Made by a program: the position numbers and the translations under genes | Notes under the pieces: generated by a model | Seen by the model: the letters and a program-made list of their open reading frames with translations, nothing else | Database searches by the model: none | What the model was told of the DNA's origin: nothing | Assembly: GCA_029721435.1 (NCBI GenBank) | Contig: CM056583.1 | Span: forward strand, 78,620,620-78,684,619 | Origin: Gymnothorax reevesii | Taxonomy: Eukaryota > Chordata > Actinopteri > Anguilliformes > Muraenidae | DNA: 64,000 bases | Direction of reading: 5' to 3' | Part shown: positions 25,961-36,909 of the stretch, one piece after another | How positions within the stretch are numbered: the first letter of the stretch is position 1 | Layout of the letters: each line of letters starts with the position of its first letter

Positions 25961-26030
25961 TCTCTCTCCCCCCCTCTCTCTCTCTCTCTCACGCGCACAC
26001 ACAAGCACACACACACACACACAAACACGT
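25961..26030. repeat. TC and AC compound microsatellite
   Basis: A CT-repeat tract with a short C-run is followed by CGCGCACACACAAG and an AC-repeat tract. Confidence 0.9.
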
Positions 26031-26135
26031 GCACATTATGTGCTAATTATGTAGTTCATATCTTGTGCATGCTGAGTCACAAAAAATTTTAAAGTCTTGA
26101 TAAATCTATTCATCTTGATGCTTAAGATCAAATGC

Positions 26136-26200
26136 AAGAGAGAGGGAGAGAGAGACAGAGAGAGAGAGAGGGGGAGGGAGGGAGGGAGGGAGGGACAGGG
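26136..26200. repeat. GA and GGGA microsatellite
   Basis: AGAG repeats grade into a GGGA tetranucleotide run. About 110 bp earlier lies the complementary TC tract, so the two purine and pyrimidine tracts could pair as an inverted repeat. Confidence 0.85.
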
Positions 26201-27142
26201 ATTGCCTTTGGGTTTTTGTTTTGGTCTTTGCCACAGCAACAGTTCAACCGCTGACACATGACAAATTTCTCTCTCAGAAAAATTACTTTTATTCACCTCT
26301 CAAGTGATTTTCACAGTCTCTCTCTTCAAAAAATACTTCATTACCCTTTTTTGTAATAACCACCACAAACCCATTTCCAGAGAACTTGGGACGGTGTGTA
26401 AAATATAAATAAAAACAGAATACAATAATTAGCAAATCATTTAGACCCTAAATGTATTTGAAAATAATGCAAAAACAACATATTAAACGTTGAAACTGAG
26501 AAATGCTATTGTTTTTTGAAAAATGTCCGCACGTTTTGAATTTGTTGCCAGCAACACATTTCAAAAAAGTCGGGAGAGGGGCATGTCTTCTAAAGTGTTG
26601 CATTATCTCTTTTAAACATTTAGGAACTTGCACTGACCAACTACTGATGTTTTAAAAGCAAAAATGTTTTCCCATTCTTGCTTGATATTGGATTTCAGCT
26701 GCTCAATACTATGGGGCATCTTTTGTTGTATATTTAGTTACAATATGAGCCAAATGTTTTCAGTAGGTGACAGGTTTAGTCAGCAGGCTGGCCAGTTTAG
26801 CACCCACTCGTTACTACAGAGCCGTGTTGTTGTAATACGAGCAGAATGTTATTTGGCATTGCTTTGCTGAAAAAAACAAGACCTTCCATGTTTGGGTGGC
26901 AGCAAGTGCTGCTTCAAAGCTTGTATTTACTATTCAGCATTCATGGCATCTTTACATATATGCAAAATACCCATGCCATGTGCACTGATACACTGATACA
27001 CCACACTATTAGAAATGTTTGCTTTTGACCTGTGGCCTACAAATAAGCCAGATGGTCCCTCCTCTCTTCAGCCCAACGAATATGGTATTCATGATGTTCA
27101 AAAAGAATTGACGCTTTGGTTGGTCGGACCATAGGACAGTTT

Positions 27143-27436
27143 TAATGCCCCCGGCCTTCAAAGAGGAGAGGGGGCATTATGTTGACACCATGTCCGTCCG
27201 TCGTCCGTCGTCCGTCATCCGTTAACTTTTCGTTTCCGTGGGATAACTATAGTATCCCTCGTCGGATCGATGCCATTTCTTAATGGCGTATTGGGAGTGG
27301 CTAGAGGAAGGTTCCTTTCGAAAACCAGCGTTGTGCGATATCTAATTTGGCCGCCACAGCAGCCATCTCAATATGCCCTTGATCAACATACAGGCGGGGG
27401 CATATGCCACGCTCTGCGTTGCTCTTGTTCAATTTA
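27143..27436. mobile_element. Short insertion with GTCCGTC repeats
   Basis: The element begins ATGCCCCCGGCCTTCAAAGA, has an imperfect GTCCGTCGTCC run followed by GTTAACTTTTCGTTTCC, and ends near GCATATGCCACGCTCTGCGT. It interrupts the older transposon exactly between ACCATAGGACAGTTTTA and CCACTGTCTG, so its limits can be read from the host repeat. TTTA on both sides may be a target duplication. The family is unassigned. Confidence 0.6.
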
Positions 27437-27594
27437 CCACTGTCTGTCTTAAATTACTTCAGACCCAGAAAAAACCAACAACGCTTCTGGATCTGTTTTT
27501 CACATGTGGTTTTGTGTAAACATAGTAGAGTTTTAAATTGCATTTGTGGATGCAACAACAAAATGTATTCATTGACATCGGTTTTCAATGGAAT

Positions 27595-29070
27595 TGTTAT
27601 GTTCTGTGGGTTTCTGTGTGTTTTGGTTAGTCAATTTTAGGTTTTAATTATTTTTGTGATGTCCGTTTTTAGTCTTACGTCTTAGTGTTTCACATTTCGT
27701 ATCTCTCCTGTGTTATTCCAGTCCACGTCTTACCCATGTACGGTCTTTGCTTTCTCCTTGGTCGCGTCATTAGTTCGTTGTCGTCTCTGTAGAAATAGAT
27801 TGTGACACTATTTCGGGTGATTTAATGGATTCTGGGTTGCAGCCTTCCTTCCGTTCTCGTTTGCTAATTTCCCCTTGCTTTTCTATATTACTAACCTGTA
27901 CTAACAGTTTGTTGTTTTCTAGAATTTACAAACCAAAACTAACATTGTATATAAGACTAACGTACTAACGAGCACCCGGGATTGTACAGCTGCACTTGCT
28001 AATTGACTAACGACCTCTCTGCATTTGCCCTGTTCTAGTCTCCGCCTCTTGCTTTCGTTTAACTGGCTTCGCTGTGTTTCCTGCAGATTCTTTGCATTTA
28101 TCTCATCTGTCCAGCTTCTCACTCTGTGCACTTAGGAGTCTTTATTCAGCTCATTTATCCCGTTTTTGGGAGAGTCTTTTGATCCTCGTCCGTGTGTTAA
28201 TGTTTTTCTGTTTCATGTTATTAGGTTTCCCTCGAGTTCCACCCCTTGTTAATTATATTAATTTTCTGCACCTGTGTTGTCCGTGCCCCTTCCCTATATA
28301 TGTTCCCTGCCCAGCAGCGCAGGTCAGATCTGACTTTGCTCACGTTCCCTATCGCCCTCCCTCTGTTCTTTCCATTCGCCTTCATGCCCCTTCTCTTCAC
28401 GCTCTGCTTCTCTCCTCCCTCCCCTCCGTTCCAGCTGTGCTGCATCCGAGTCTGCCCCCCGCCTGTTTGTCTTCCGAGCCTCCTCTGCCCCCTGCCAGCT
28501 GTGCCATCCGAGTTAGCCATCCGCCAGCTGTGCCCGTCGTCTGAGTCCGAGTTTGCCCCATGCCTGCTGTGTTCCTGAGCCAGCCCCATCCGAGTCTGCT
28601 TCCTGCCAGCTGTGCCATTCGAGTTAGCCATCTGCCAGCTGTGCCAGTCATCTGAGTCCGAGTTTGCCCCCTGCCTGCTGTGTTCCTGAGCCTGTCCCGT
28701 CCGAGTCCGTCCCTGCCTGCTGTGTCGCCGAGCCTGCTCCGTCCGAGTCCGTCCCTGCCTGCTGTGTTGCCGAGCCTGCTCCCTGCCAGCTGAGCCCGTC
28801 GCCGAGTCCTGTGTCTGCCCCCCATCTGTTCTCTTCCGAGCCTCCTGGGTTTCCCGAGTTGCCCCCAGTCTGTTTCCCGAGTTGCCCTCTTTCAGTGCTG
28901 TCGCACGGTGGCTGTTTTGGCTTGTGTGCCACGGTTTTCCCCCCCTCTGAGGTTTTTAGTTTTATTAATAAATTCTTTGGTTTCCTTGCGCATGGCGTCT
29001 CTCCCCTTTGTTTCCTTGTTCCTTCTTCCGAGTTCCGTGTTTCTCAGTGTGTTTCCAGCATTCCCTAACA
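27595..29070 (+). mobile_element. Solo-LTR-like insertion (1476 bp) with perfect 5-bp target duplication
   Basis: The element starts TGTTATG and ends CCCTAACA, the TG...CA ends of an LTR. GGAAT flanks it on both sides (27590-27594 and 29071-29075) inside an older repeat. It has a TATA-like CCTATATATGTTCC near 28300, then a GC-rich tract of CCTGCTGTG/CCGAGTCCG-type units, then ATTAATAAATTC near 28966 as a polyadenylation signal about 100 bp before the end. This matches U3-R-U5 order. No gag-pol or env coding sequence is attached, so I call it a solo LTR, superfamily undetermined. An inverted fragment of the same family is at 22209-22886. Confidence 0.7.
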
Positions 29071-29244
29071 GGAATTCCTGAGCGCATTCATTGATTTCCA
29101 TAACAAAATCATTTCCTTTTTAAACGCAGTGCTACCAGAGGGCCTGAAGATCTTGGCCATCCAATAACAGTTTTTGGCCTTGCCCTTGGAGTACAAAGAT
29201 TTCTCTGGAATCTCAGAATCTTTTCATGGTATTATGTACTAATC

Positions 29245-29320
29245 GAAGCACCTATTACTAAAACCCCACAAGTCACACTTGACTTGACTTGACTTGTGGG
29301 GTTTTAGTAATCAGTGCTTC
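29245..29320. repeat. 76-bp perfect-core hairpin
   Basis: 31-nt arms (29245-29275 and 29290-29320) pair with only two mismatches; the inner 22 bp, around TACTAAAACCCCACAAGTCA, pair perfectly. The loop is a TTGAC-repeat segment. It sits inside the old transposon relic and may be a tiny fold-back insertion. Confidence 0.8.
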
Positions 29321-30436
29321 AATTGCAATTTAATTGTTATACAGACCTGTCCTCAAATAGAAGGAATCCAGCACAATTTCATCTCCGTCGGATTCCAGGC
29401 CTCGCAGGGGCCCTTGAAAACTGAATTTTTGATTTCCACCCATAAAAAAAGTTTCATAGATGAGAGAACAATATCTTGAAAATGAAAAGAGAAAGATAAA
29501 TTTTGACAAGAGCTTCTGAAAGCATGTACCTAAATTACAATGGGCAATTTTCAACCCATACCTATGATTTGTTCCAAAAATATTGGCCTTCAAAATCCCT
29601 ATAAATTAACGTTTGCGATTTGCTTGGGCATGGCCCAAGATTTTTGGGGCGTCATATCTTGGAAACCCCTTGGAGTAGGACCCTAAAATTTTCCATGCGA
29701 TCATTATGAATATAGAGGTACTCCCAAAATATAATTTAAGCCAAAATTTAGTCGATGATCATGGAAGATTCTTGCACTTTATTTGAGTTCATATGGAATA
29801 ACCCTTTTTCGAAACGTGTTGATGGCATCAAATACTGAATGAGAAAACATATCCAAATATGATTTTTAATTCAACATTTAAAATGTTGTCTTTGCACTAT
29901 TTTCAATTAAATGTAGCCTAGGGTTTAAATGATTTGCAAATGTGCCACAACCCACGTGTCTGCGTAATTGGTTCTTCCCCTGTTCCAGGTTGTCCCTGTA
30001 AATAGACTGATTGACGTGCTGTTCCCTCGTATTCCCAGTTATTCCAAAATCTCTGAAGTTTAACATTGCCCCCAAATTTTCTCAACAGATGGCGCTAGAT
30101 GTCCGTTAAGTCTGTACTCCTGTAAAGTGACGTGTCGGGGGCTGAGCTGAGGGTTCTACTGATCGCTTAAGTTGAAGTAATCTGGATGGATGCTATCACA
30201 CGCGCAGGGTGGACTAGGCAGTAGTAACTGAATTGATGTCAGTGCGCATTGAAGGTATTCCACTTTGGAAATTTACCGGGCTTTTCAGGACATTTACAAA
30301 TGGATTCTTCAACCTTGACAAATTTTTTTGAGATAAAAGACGCTAATTGAAGAAATTGAATGAAAAAAGCGGAATGACCGTTTTAGTTTCCTATTGTCGT
30401 GTTTCTCCCTTGGAATAGGCTACTGATTTGAGTGGG

Positions 30437-30496
30437 ATGCAATATGGATCTTGGACACAGTTTGCTTGTTGTATTCACGTGCTTTTTCATGGCTAA
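30437..30496 (+). promoter_or_regulatory. Upstream ORF overlapping the receptor start codon
   Basis: An ATG at 30437, with G at -3, lies 7 nt upstream of the receptor ATG in a different frame. It opens 19 codons ending in TAA at 30494-30496. Ribosomes starting there would pass over the receptor ATG at 30444. Whether it represses translation depends on the mRNA 5' end, which I cannot see. Confidence 0.5.
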
Positions 30497-31137
30497 GTGT
30501 CGAAAAGAAATGGGAAAGAATGTCACGGTTGTAGTCATGCTTCCTGACAATCATGTGAAATATCCTTTTGCGTTTCCAAGGGTTTTCCCGGCAATTCGTA
30601 TGGCCCACGATAATATTCTGAAGCAGGGTAAACTTTTGAAGGGGTATACTATTCACCTACTCAACCACAGTACTGAGTCTCAAGGCACTGGTTGTTCAGA
30701 AAGTCAAGCTCAAATAATGGCTGTGGATACGAGACTCTACGAAAAACCTGATGCGTTTTTCGGACCTGGCTGTGTATATTCGGTCGCCTCGGTGGGAAGG
30801 TTTGTCAACCATTGGAAGCTCCCGTTGATAACGGCATGGGCACCGGCATTTGGATTTGATGCAAAGGAGGAATACAGGACCATTGTACGGACGGGCCTCT
30901 CCACAACTAAACTTGGGGAGTTCGCTTATTACCTTCACTCGCATTTCAACTGGACTAATCGGGCGTTTATGTTGTTCCATGATTTAAAAGTGGATGACAG
31001 ACCCTATTACTTCATCTCTGAAGGGGTTTTCCTTGGTTTACGTCGTGAAAATCTTACAGTGGAAGCCGTCCCATATGATGACAATAAGCGATCAGATTAT
31101 AAAGAAATGATATCCTCCTTAAAATCTAACGGAAGAA
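30444..31137 (+). CDS. npr2-like: Natriuretic peptide receptor (NPR-B type) exon 1: signal peptide and N-terminal ligand-binding lobe
   Basis: The exon encodes residues 1-231 plus one base. A hydrophobic leader follows the start, MDLGHSLLVVFTCFFMA, so the product is secreted into the membrane pathway. Then comes the ANF-receptor (periplasmic-binding-like) fold. DAFFGPGCVYSVASVGRF, HWKLPLITAWAP and GEFAYYLHSHFNW match NPR1/NPR2, and DDRPYYFISEGVF is closest to NPR2. Cys84 and Cys110 fit the conserved first disulphide. N-glycosylation sites occur at N26, N74, N169 and N203. The ATG at 30444 has A at -3 and G at +4. The donor is GGAAGAA|GTAAGT at 31137/31138, phase 1. NPR-B binds C-type natriuretic peptide and makes cGMP through a distal cyclase domain, which is outside the window. 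Confidence 0.92.
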
Positions 31138-34100
31138 GTAAGTTTAGACCGCCACTGTTTTGCGCGATACAGTTTACTGTGTGTTTATGCACATGAAGTA
31201 GGCCTAGGCTATAAACAAAAGGTGTGAAAGTGTCTTGCGTTATTTGTTTATTTATTTATTTATCTTTACTCTCATGATATTGGCAGATAATGCCAGCTGA
31301 TGTGAGACTCAGAAATCAATTATTTATTAATTGATCTCTGAAGCTTTTTGCCACCAATTCCGCACCCACACTGCAAAGTAAATAACGAGATTTGGATCTT
31401 TGTTGAAAGTGTTCCGTGAGTTAATTTATTTACTTCTGATTAGGCTTCCTTTTCAGAGTTATCCAAAGATAATTACATTTAGCACGTGCGATAGAGACTT
31501 TTGCAACAAAACCCGAGGTCGTGGTACATTATTTTGCCTTCGGTTTACGAAAGACTCTTGGGTACATGAAGAATGCGCATTCACGGAATTTCTTGCCATG
31601 TTTATTGATTTTGACCACCTGCCTGTGCAATCTGTCTTTAAGGCAAGTTATTTATGGTGACTCCCACTGTGAGCTAAGGGGCTCCAGCGTGTCCAAACGC
31701 AACAAGAATTGGCATGTGTAATGGCGTTAGGCTGGGTCTGCAAATGTAAACTGTGGCTCAACCTTTTTTTCTCAGAGCAAACAGTTTTTGGGTGAACTAA
31801 TATCAACACCGACTGCACGGTGTGGGTACAAACGTATTTCGATTGAAATGTAGTGTTATTTTGAAAGAGACCGTTTAATCGTTTTATCTGCAGCCTAAGT
31901 CATGTGTCATGACCATGTCTCTCAAAAGTAAGTGGAAGCATCCTCAATTTCAACATCTTAGAAATACTCCAAGCAAAGTCGTGACTTGCCTGTATTTAGT
32001 GCGCTCATTCATTCAATTCAGTTGCAATTGCTAGACTAATTGTCAATTGTCAGTTGCATTGCTAGACTAATGTTTAGGCCTGTTGTTGTTGTCGTCGTCC
32101 AGCCTTTACATGAGTCACGCTGTTGGTCTTTTGTCTTTAGTGTTGACATACATCTGGTGATGTTATCAGCCGAATTATTGAAGCAGCGTCAAATCTGAAG
32201 AGTTTACATTGGAATTCTAAAAATACTGAGGAAGGTTCAGGATGCACTATGACACAAGATGAATCCAGGAGGAGTGTGCCTATATTGCGCATTATGTCCC
32301 TTTATGTGAAGTGTTTGGTTATTTTGGTGCTTTTTAAATTACAGTCATACAATGCGCCATGGCAGTGATGATTCAGGTTTTGACGGAATCGTATTTGCCG
32401 AGAAACCGGAGAAGAAACACATTTGCAGCTCTGTTACAGCAGCACGTACATTGAGATCTGTCCATCAGTGTAGTCCTTGTGCTGAGAAATTATTTCTTTT
32501 CAGCTGTTCAATGTTGTGTACAATGTTGCTCAATACATTTGGATCCTACAGTCTTCTCCCTATAAATATAATTGCCACAATACTATTCTTCAATTGCAGA
32601 TAATATCAATTATTCATATATAGCATGACAGAATTGGACAATCAGAATAGAAAAGCTTGCTTGCTCCAGGTATACTGTTCCTAAATATTGCAATTAGTCA
32701 TATTAAATATATGGAATATTATGGAATATTAAATTAAACTTGTAGAATGCAGAAAATAAATCACAGTTAAGCACATTGTGCTGAAGTTTGGTTGCATGCT
32801 GCTAGATGTATCTTTTATGATAATGTTCAGTCATCTTTTTTGAAAAGTGACTGGCCAAGAACATTGATTTTGTTCGTCATTTCATGTTTAGGCTATGTCA
32901 GAATTTCGAGCTTCACTTTGGATGGCTAAAATGTTGAATGTCTTATTTTTGCGATTAAGTTTGAGATTCTTTGCAGATGAGAGTCCAGATTTTGTCCTGG
33001 CATATGTCTGAGCTGGGTTCAAACTTCTGTGAGGTCTGACAAGAGGACCATGACCAGAATTTGTAAATCATCCCACATGTTAAACAGATCCAACTGTGAG
33101 AATACTACTGGTAGCCATGCCTTTGAAGGATGAATTTCATATTTTTATTTGCTTCAAAAATGTATTTTTACCCTCGTTTATTTCCTGATGTGGATTTATT
33201 GAGTTTTTTTTTTTACTTGTACACAGTAAAATGTCCAGATTCTATCTGAATAGGATCAAATATACTTTAAAAGAGTTCGTTTAACTCTGAACATTTTATC
33301 TCGCAGTCTAATCTTATCAGAATCTTGTTCAATGTCAATTTAGCAGATGACTTTTGCAGTTTGGCAAGTGTAGCAACCAACAACATTAATATAACAGACT
33401 TTCTGTTGGGCCTCACACAATTGCCCTTGAGCTTGACTTCTTCTTAATTTATTCTCCAAACCGTTCCTTTTTTCACTGCACACAGTGCTAAAATAGTCTT
33501 TTATTCTAGTCCTGGCAATATTGTAAACATTGAAATATGTACATGAAGTTTTGCAGTCAGACATTTGTAGAAACATCTTGCTTTCTAGTGTTCTTGTTAT
33601 TAGCAGTTATAACCTAGCCTCAGTAGTTATATGTATGGAATATATCTTCCTTCAGTCGTGCCAGTGATTTCGACCAAAGGAATGCACACTCTGTGAAAAA
33701 CAATACCTGTAAACAAAGGATGTCTGCTGGATTTTACATTTGCATTTGTTCCTTAAGTGTAGAGTTTGTTGAAATTTTATTTGCTTTCATTTATTTGAGA
33801 AAAAGGTCTCAGATTGCAATTAGGTACATTTTTAACCTTTGTTGTAATATTGCCGATCTACTTTTGCAAAGCTTTAATGGACATATCTGTACTCTCACAT
33901 ACTTTAGTTACATGGATGTCTGAGAAACTGAATTGACATGGAAGGATCAGCCAAATACTTTCTGGGAATAATCTCTTTCTAAAGGCGCTAGGCTACACCG
34001 ACATGCTGCGCTTTAAAAAGGCAATCCATTTCCCATACCCTTTCAGTGAACGTTTCACATTAGTCAGCTGATTTCATGAATATGGTGATGTGTTGCTGAC

Positions 34101-35073
34101 TTATGAATTACGTGTCGCTGATTATTAAAATTTTTTTTTCAACTGTTGCAGCTGCTATTTATTCACGGTTGCTTTTGACTCCTTCCCCTTTAGTTTGTTC
34201 TTAATTTTTCATTTAGATGAATTGTGCCACAGAAAACATTAACTGAGTTTAATGGAGATTTGTTTTAGTGTGGCAGTTGCATTTGTCAGGGTTTGTTGAG
34301 AACTCTTGTTTCTTGTTATGCGTTTCTGTTGAGTCATTTTTTATAATTTTTTTGGTTCTCACCGTCAACTTCCTGGATGCACTTATATTTGTGCCATTCA
34401 GCCGTTCTTTGTTTTTTAACTTGTTAGTCCTGATCTGGAATTGACATGAAAGTGAAAGTGTATTGTGTATTACTGTAGATAATGCCCTCTGGCAATGAAA
34501 TTAGGTTATCGGATTTATCATTTATGTATTCAGTATATATTTTATGACTGTGACGCACACTCTTGAGAAGGAGTGAGTAGGGGACCTCTGACGAGTTTGT
34601 TTTCTCAGCCCTCTCTGGAGAGATTCATCTTCAGCTTTTATCCAAGTGTCCCTCAGTCAGGCAGGTCATGTTTTAATAAAATTGTACCTACCACTATTTA
34701 GCTTCTGTGGGCAACCAGCCTTTGTTTCATTACACAGTGTTAATGTTTAACGGAAGCCTAACTTGACATTTTGGTCTTTCTTATCTTCCTTCCCCAGCTT
34801 GTTTCTAAAAATCAATTCAGCTTTGACGTGCTCTTTTCATCGGTGTTGACATCGCATGGTAATTTAGTAATTTCACCTGGCTAGCATTTTAAACCAACTC
34901 CCACCCTCGGATGGCATTGTTGCATCTTAAGTATGTTATTTTTTTAGTTTAAAAGAGACATGGGATGTTGGTGATAGTATGCCAAGGGCTGGGAAAACAT
35001 CTTGAAAATATGCAGCATTCGTCTCAGTCAGATATGAGTGATCAACTATAGCCGTGGCTTGAAAAGTAAACTA

Positions 35074-36583
35074 TACTCAGCAACAAAAGTTTCTGTGACA
35101 CCAATATTGTTAATTATTTTTCATAACGCAATTATGAAATTGTCATACATGGTGATATCAGACTGAAACAGTACACGTAAACACAACATTGAAATGGAAA
35201 TCATGAAAATGCGAGAAAATGACTTTGCACGTGAAAATGTGCGTAAATCATGCTTGTGGATGGCAATAAAAGAGGAGAATTTTTGGAATGTTCACATTGT
35301 GCCTGATGAACGACGGAAGCATCACTTATCGAAAACACAGCCATTTCGGATCAGGAACTCTACCCTCTAAATGCCAAGACTGTCTGAAAATGATCGGTGG
35401 AGGGCCATTGGGATGATTGAATCCGGAACCTCGCAGAGGGAAGTTGCTCATCGCCTGAATGTCCACCGAAACACCATTTGGAACTTATGGCAGCGTCATC
35501 AGCAGACAAGACATGTCAGAGACCGTCCTCGCAGCGGCCGTCCACGAGTAACCACTCCCAGACAGGACAACTGGATTCGAACAACCCATCTCCGAAATCG
35601 ATTCCAACCTGCAACCATAACTGCAAGAACGATACCTGGTTTGAGGCGACTGTCTGCACAGACAATCCGTCGCCGTCTCCGTCATTTTGGCATTGTCCCA
35701 CGTCGGCCAGCAAGACGTCCAATACTCACAGTACAACACCGACGACTGCGTCTACAGTGGGCACAACAACATCGACGGTGGATCCAACGTCAGTGGGATC
35801 TTGTACTCTTCACTGATGAATCAAGATTCATGCTTAACCGATGTGATGGTCATTTACGTGTATACCGTCGACGTGGAGAACGTTATGCCAACAACTGTGT
35901 TCAGGAATTTGATCGTTTTGGAGGTGGTAGTGTCATGATTTGGGGAGGGATCACGGCTAGAAACAGAACAGATTTGCTTGTTATTGATGGAAATCTGACA
36001 GGTCAAAGATATCGCGATGAAGTGCTACGGCCATTGGTGGTACCGTTTTTGATGCAACATGGTCCCGGAATAACGCTGCAACATGATAACGCCAGACCAC
36101 ACGTTGCAAGGATTGTTCAGCAGTATCTGATGCAACAACATGTCAATGTCCTGCCATGGCCAGCCAGATCCCCAGACATGTCCCCAATCGAGCATCTTTG
36201 GGACGAGATGGATCGACGTTTGCGGCGGTTGGATAACCCGCCAGCTACACTCCAGGAATTGCGACAACGTCTACGTCAGATTTGGAATGACATCCCACAG
36301 CAATTTCTGGCACATCTGATTCGGTCCATGCGCCGGAGATGCGTTGCTTGCATCATGGCACGAGGAAGTCACACCCGGTATTGAAGTGTGAAGGTCACAA
36401 TTGGTTAGACGTCAGACAAGTGCTTCATGACGCATGAAAATGACATTTTTCGTTTTGAGTGACGTTGGCACTGAAAAGTCAGTGTTTCTCCTGTTAAATA
36501 AACATATTGATTGCATTGAGATCTTTGCGTGTCATTTATAACATACATATAAATGGTGTCACAGAAACTTTTGTTGCTGAGTA
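35074..36583 (+). mobile_element. Apparently complete autonomous Tc1-type transposon (1510 bp)
   Basis: The terminal inverted repeats are 30 bp and identical at both ends (35074-35103 and 36554-36583); they begin TACTCAGCAACAAAAGTTTC. TA lies immediately outside on both sides. The flanking TATA makes the exact cut ambiguous by two bases. The element holds a single uninterrupted transposase gene in the plus orientation, about 270 bp from the left end and 170 bp from the right end. Identical ends and an open gene indicate a recent insertion. It sits in the first intron of the receptor gene, in the same orientation as it. Confidence 0.95.
35371..36384 (+). CDS. Tc1-family transposase, intact, DD34E
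   Basis: The 337-residue protein has the full length usual for Tc1 transposases. Residues 1-110 form two helix-turn-helix units (MIESGTSQREVAHRLNVHRN and the RLSAQTIRRRLRHFGIVPRR region), with an AT-hook-like GRPR at 56-59 between them. The RNase H-like catalytic domain follows. D149 lies in LFTDES, D239 in QHDNARPH and E274 in SPIEHLWDE; 34 residues separate the last two, which defines DD34E. GGGSVMIWGGI is also present. It cuts and pastes the element at TA sites. There are no frameshifts or stops. By memory it resembles a Tc1 group found widely in fish, lampreys and molluscs, so horizontal transfer is possible but unproven here. Confidence 0.96.
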   Translation: MPRLSENDRWRAIGMIESGTSQREVAHRLNVHRNTIWNLWQRHQQTRHVRDRPRSGRPRVTTPRQDNWIRTTHLRNRFQPATITARTIPGLRRLSAQTIRRRLRHFGIVPRRPARRPILTVQHRRLRLQWAQQHRRWIQRQWDLVLFTDESRFMLNRCDGHLRVYRRRGERYANNCVQEFDRFGGGSVMIWGGITARNRTDLLVIDGNLTGQRYRDEVLRPLVVPFLMQHGPGITLQHDNARPHVARIVQQYLMQQHVNVLPWPARSPDMSPIEHLWDEMDRRLRRLDNPPATLQELRQRLRQIWNDIPQQFLAHLIRSMRRRCVACIMARGSHTRY

Positions 36584-36909
36584 TATAAGCATTGCATAGG
36601 GGATCCTTTTAAAAGTGTTTGTGTCAATCTTGTATTGTGCCTCATTTCTAAGTGTTAAGAGGCTTGTATTTAGGATGTAGTACTGTTAAGCACAGTAGTC
36701 AGTCATGCTGTGGGTTTCCTGCGAGCTTGGAAGCTGCTCACTGAGGGTAGCATTACAGTTGCTGTAAGCCGTATTCAGACATGCTGAAACCCAGTATTGG
36801 ACAGTCCAGCAGGTTATCTCCATTCTCACTGCCAGTGTATTCCTGAGACATCCCTTTCATCACTGATACATTCCTAAAATAATGCAAGTGATCGGTTTAT
36901 GACTTAGAG

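Larger units (their letters stand above)
26363..29955. mobile_element. Old long-TIR DNA transposon relic, broken by several younger insertions
   Basis: Near 26440, GCAAATCATTTAGACCCTAA is followed by AAAATAATGCAAAAACAACA. Near 29860-29935 the reverse complement of the same block reappears, giving diverged terminal inverted repeats of about 80 bp. Between them are segments of a very common fish repeat in matching order: 26363-27142, 27437-27594, 29071-29244 and about 29780-29955. They are separated by insertions at 27143-27436, 27595-29070 and 29245-29320. I recognise the consensus only from general knowledge and do not assign a superfamily. No intact transposase remains. Confidence 0.7.
17991..30436. 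other. Intergenic region between fer and the natriuretic receptor gene
   Basis: The two genes face away from each other across this region. I see no host gene in it. It contains a second copy of the palindrome, an AT-rich CTATAG motif cluster, LTR-like fragments, a Tc1 derivative, a decayed cysteine/histidine-family gene, microsatellites and a nested transposon complex. The stretches 18210-19360, 19660-22190 and 24630-25320 show nothing I can name. Confidence 0.7.

Noticed and set aside
28221..28825. Open frames of 110-142 codons on both strands
   Set aside because: Same repeat family and minisatellite as 22209-22886; no protein signature.
35485..36267. Other frames across the Tc1 transposase
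   Set aside because: These are shadows of the 337-codon transposase gene on the plus strand.
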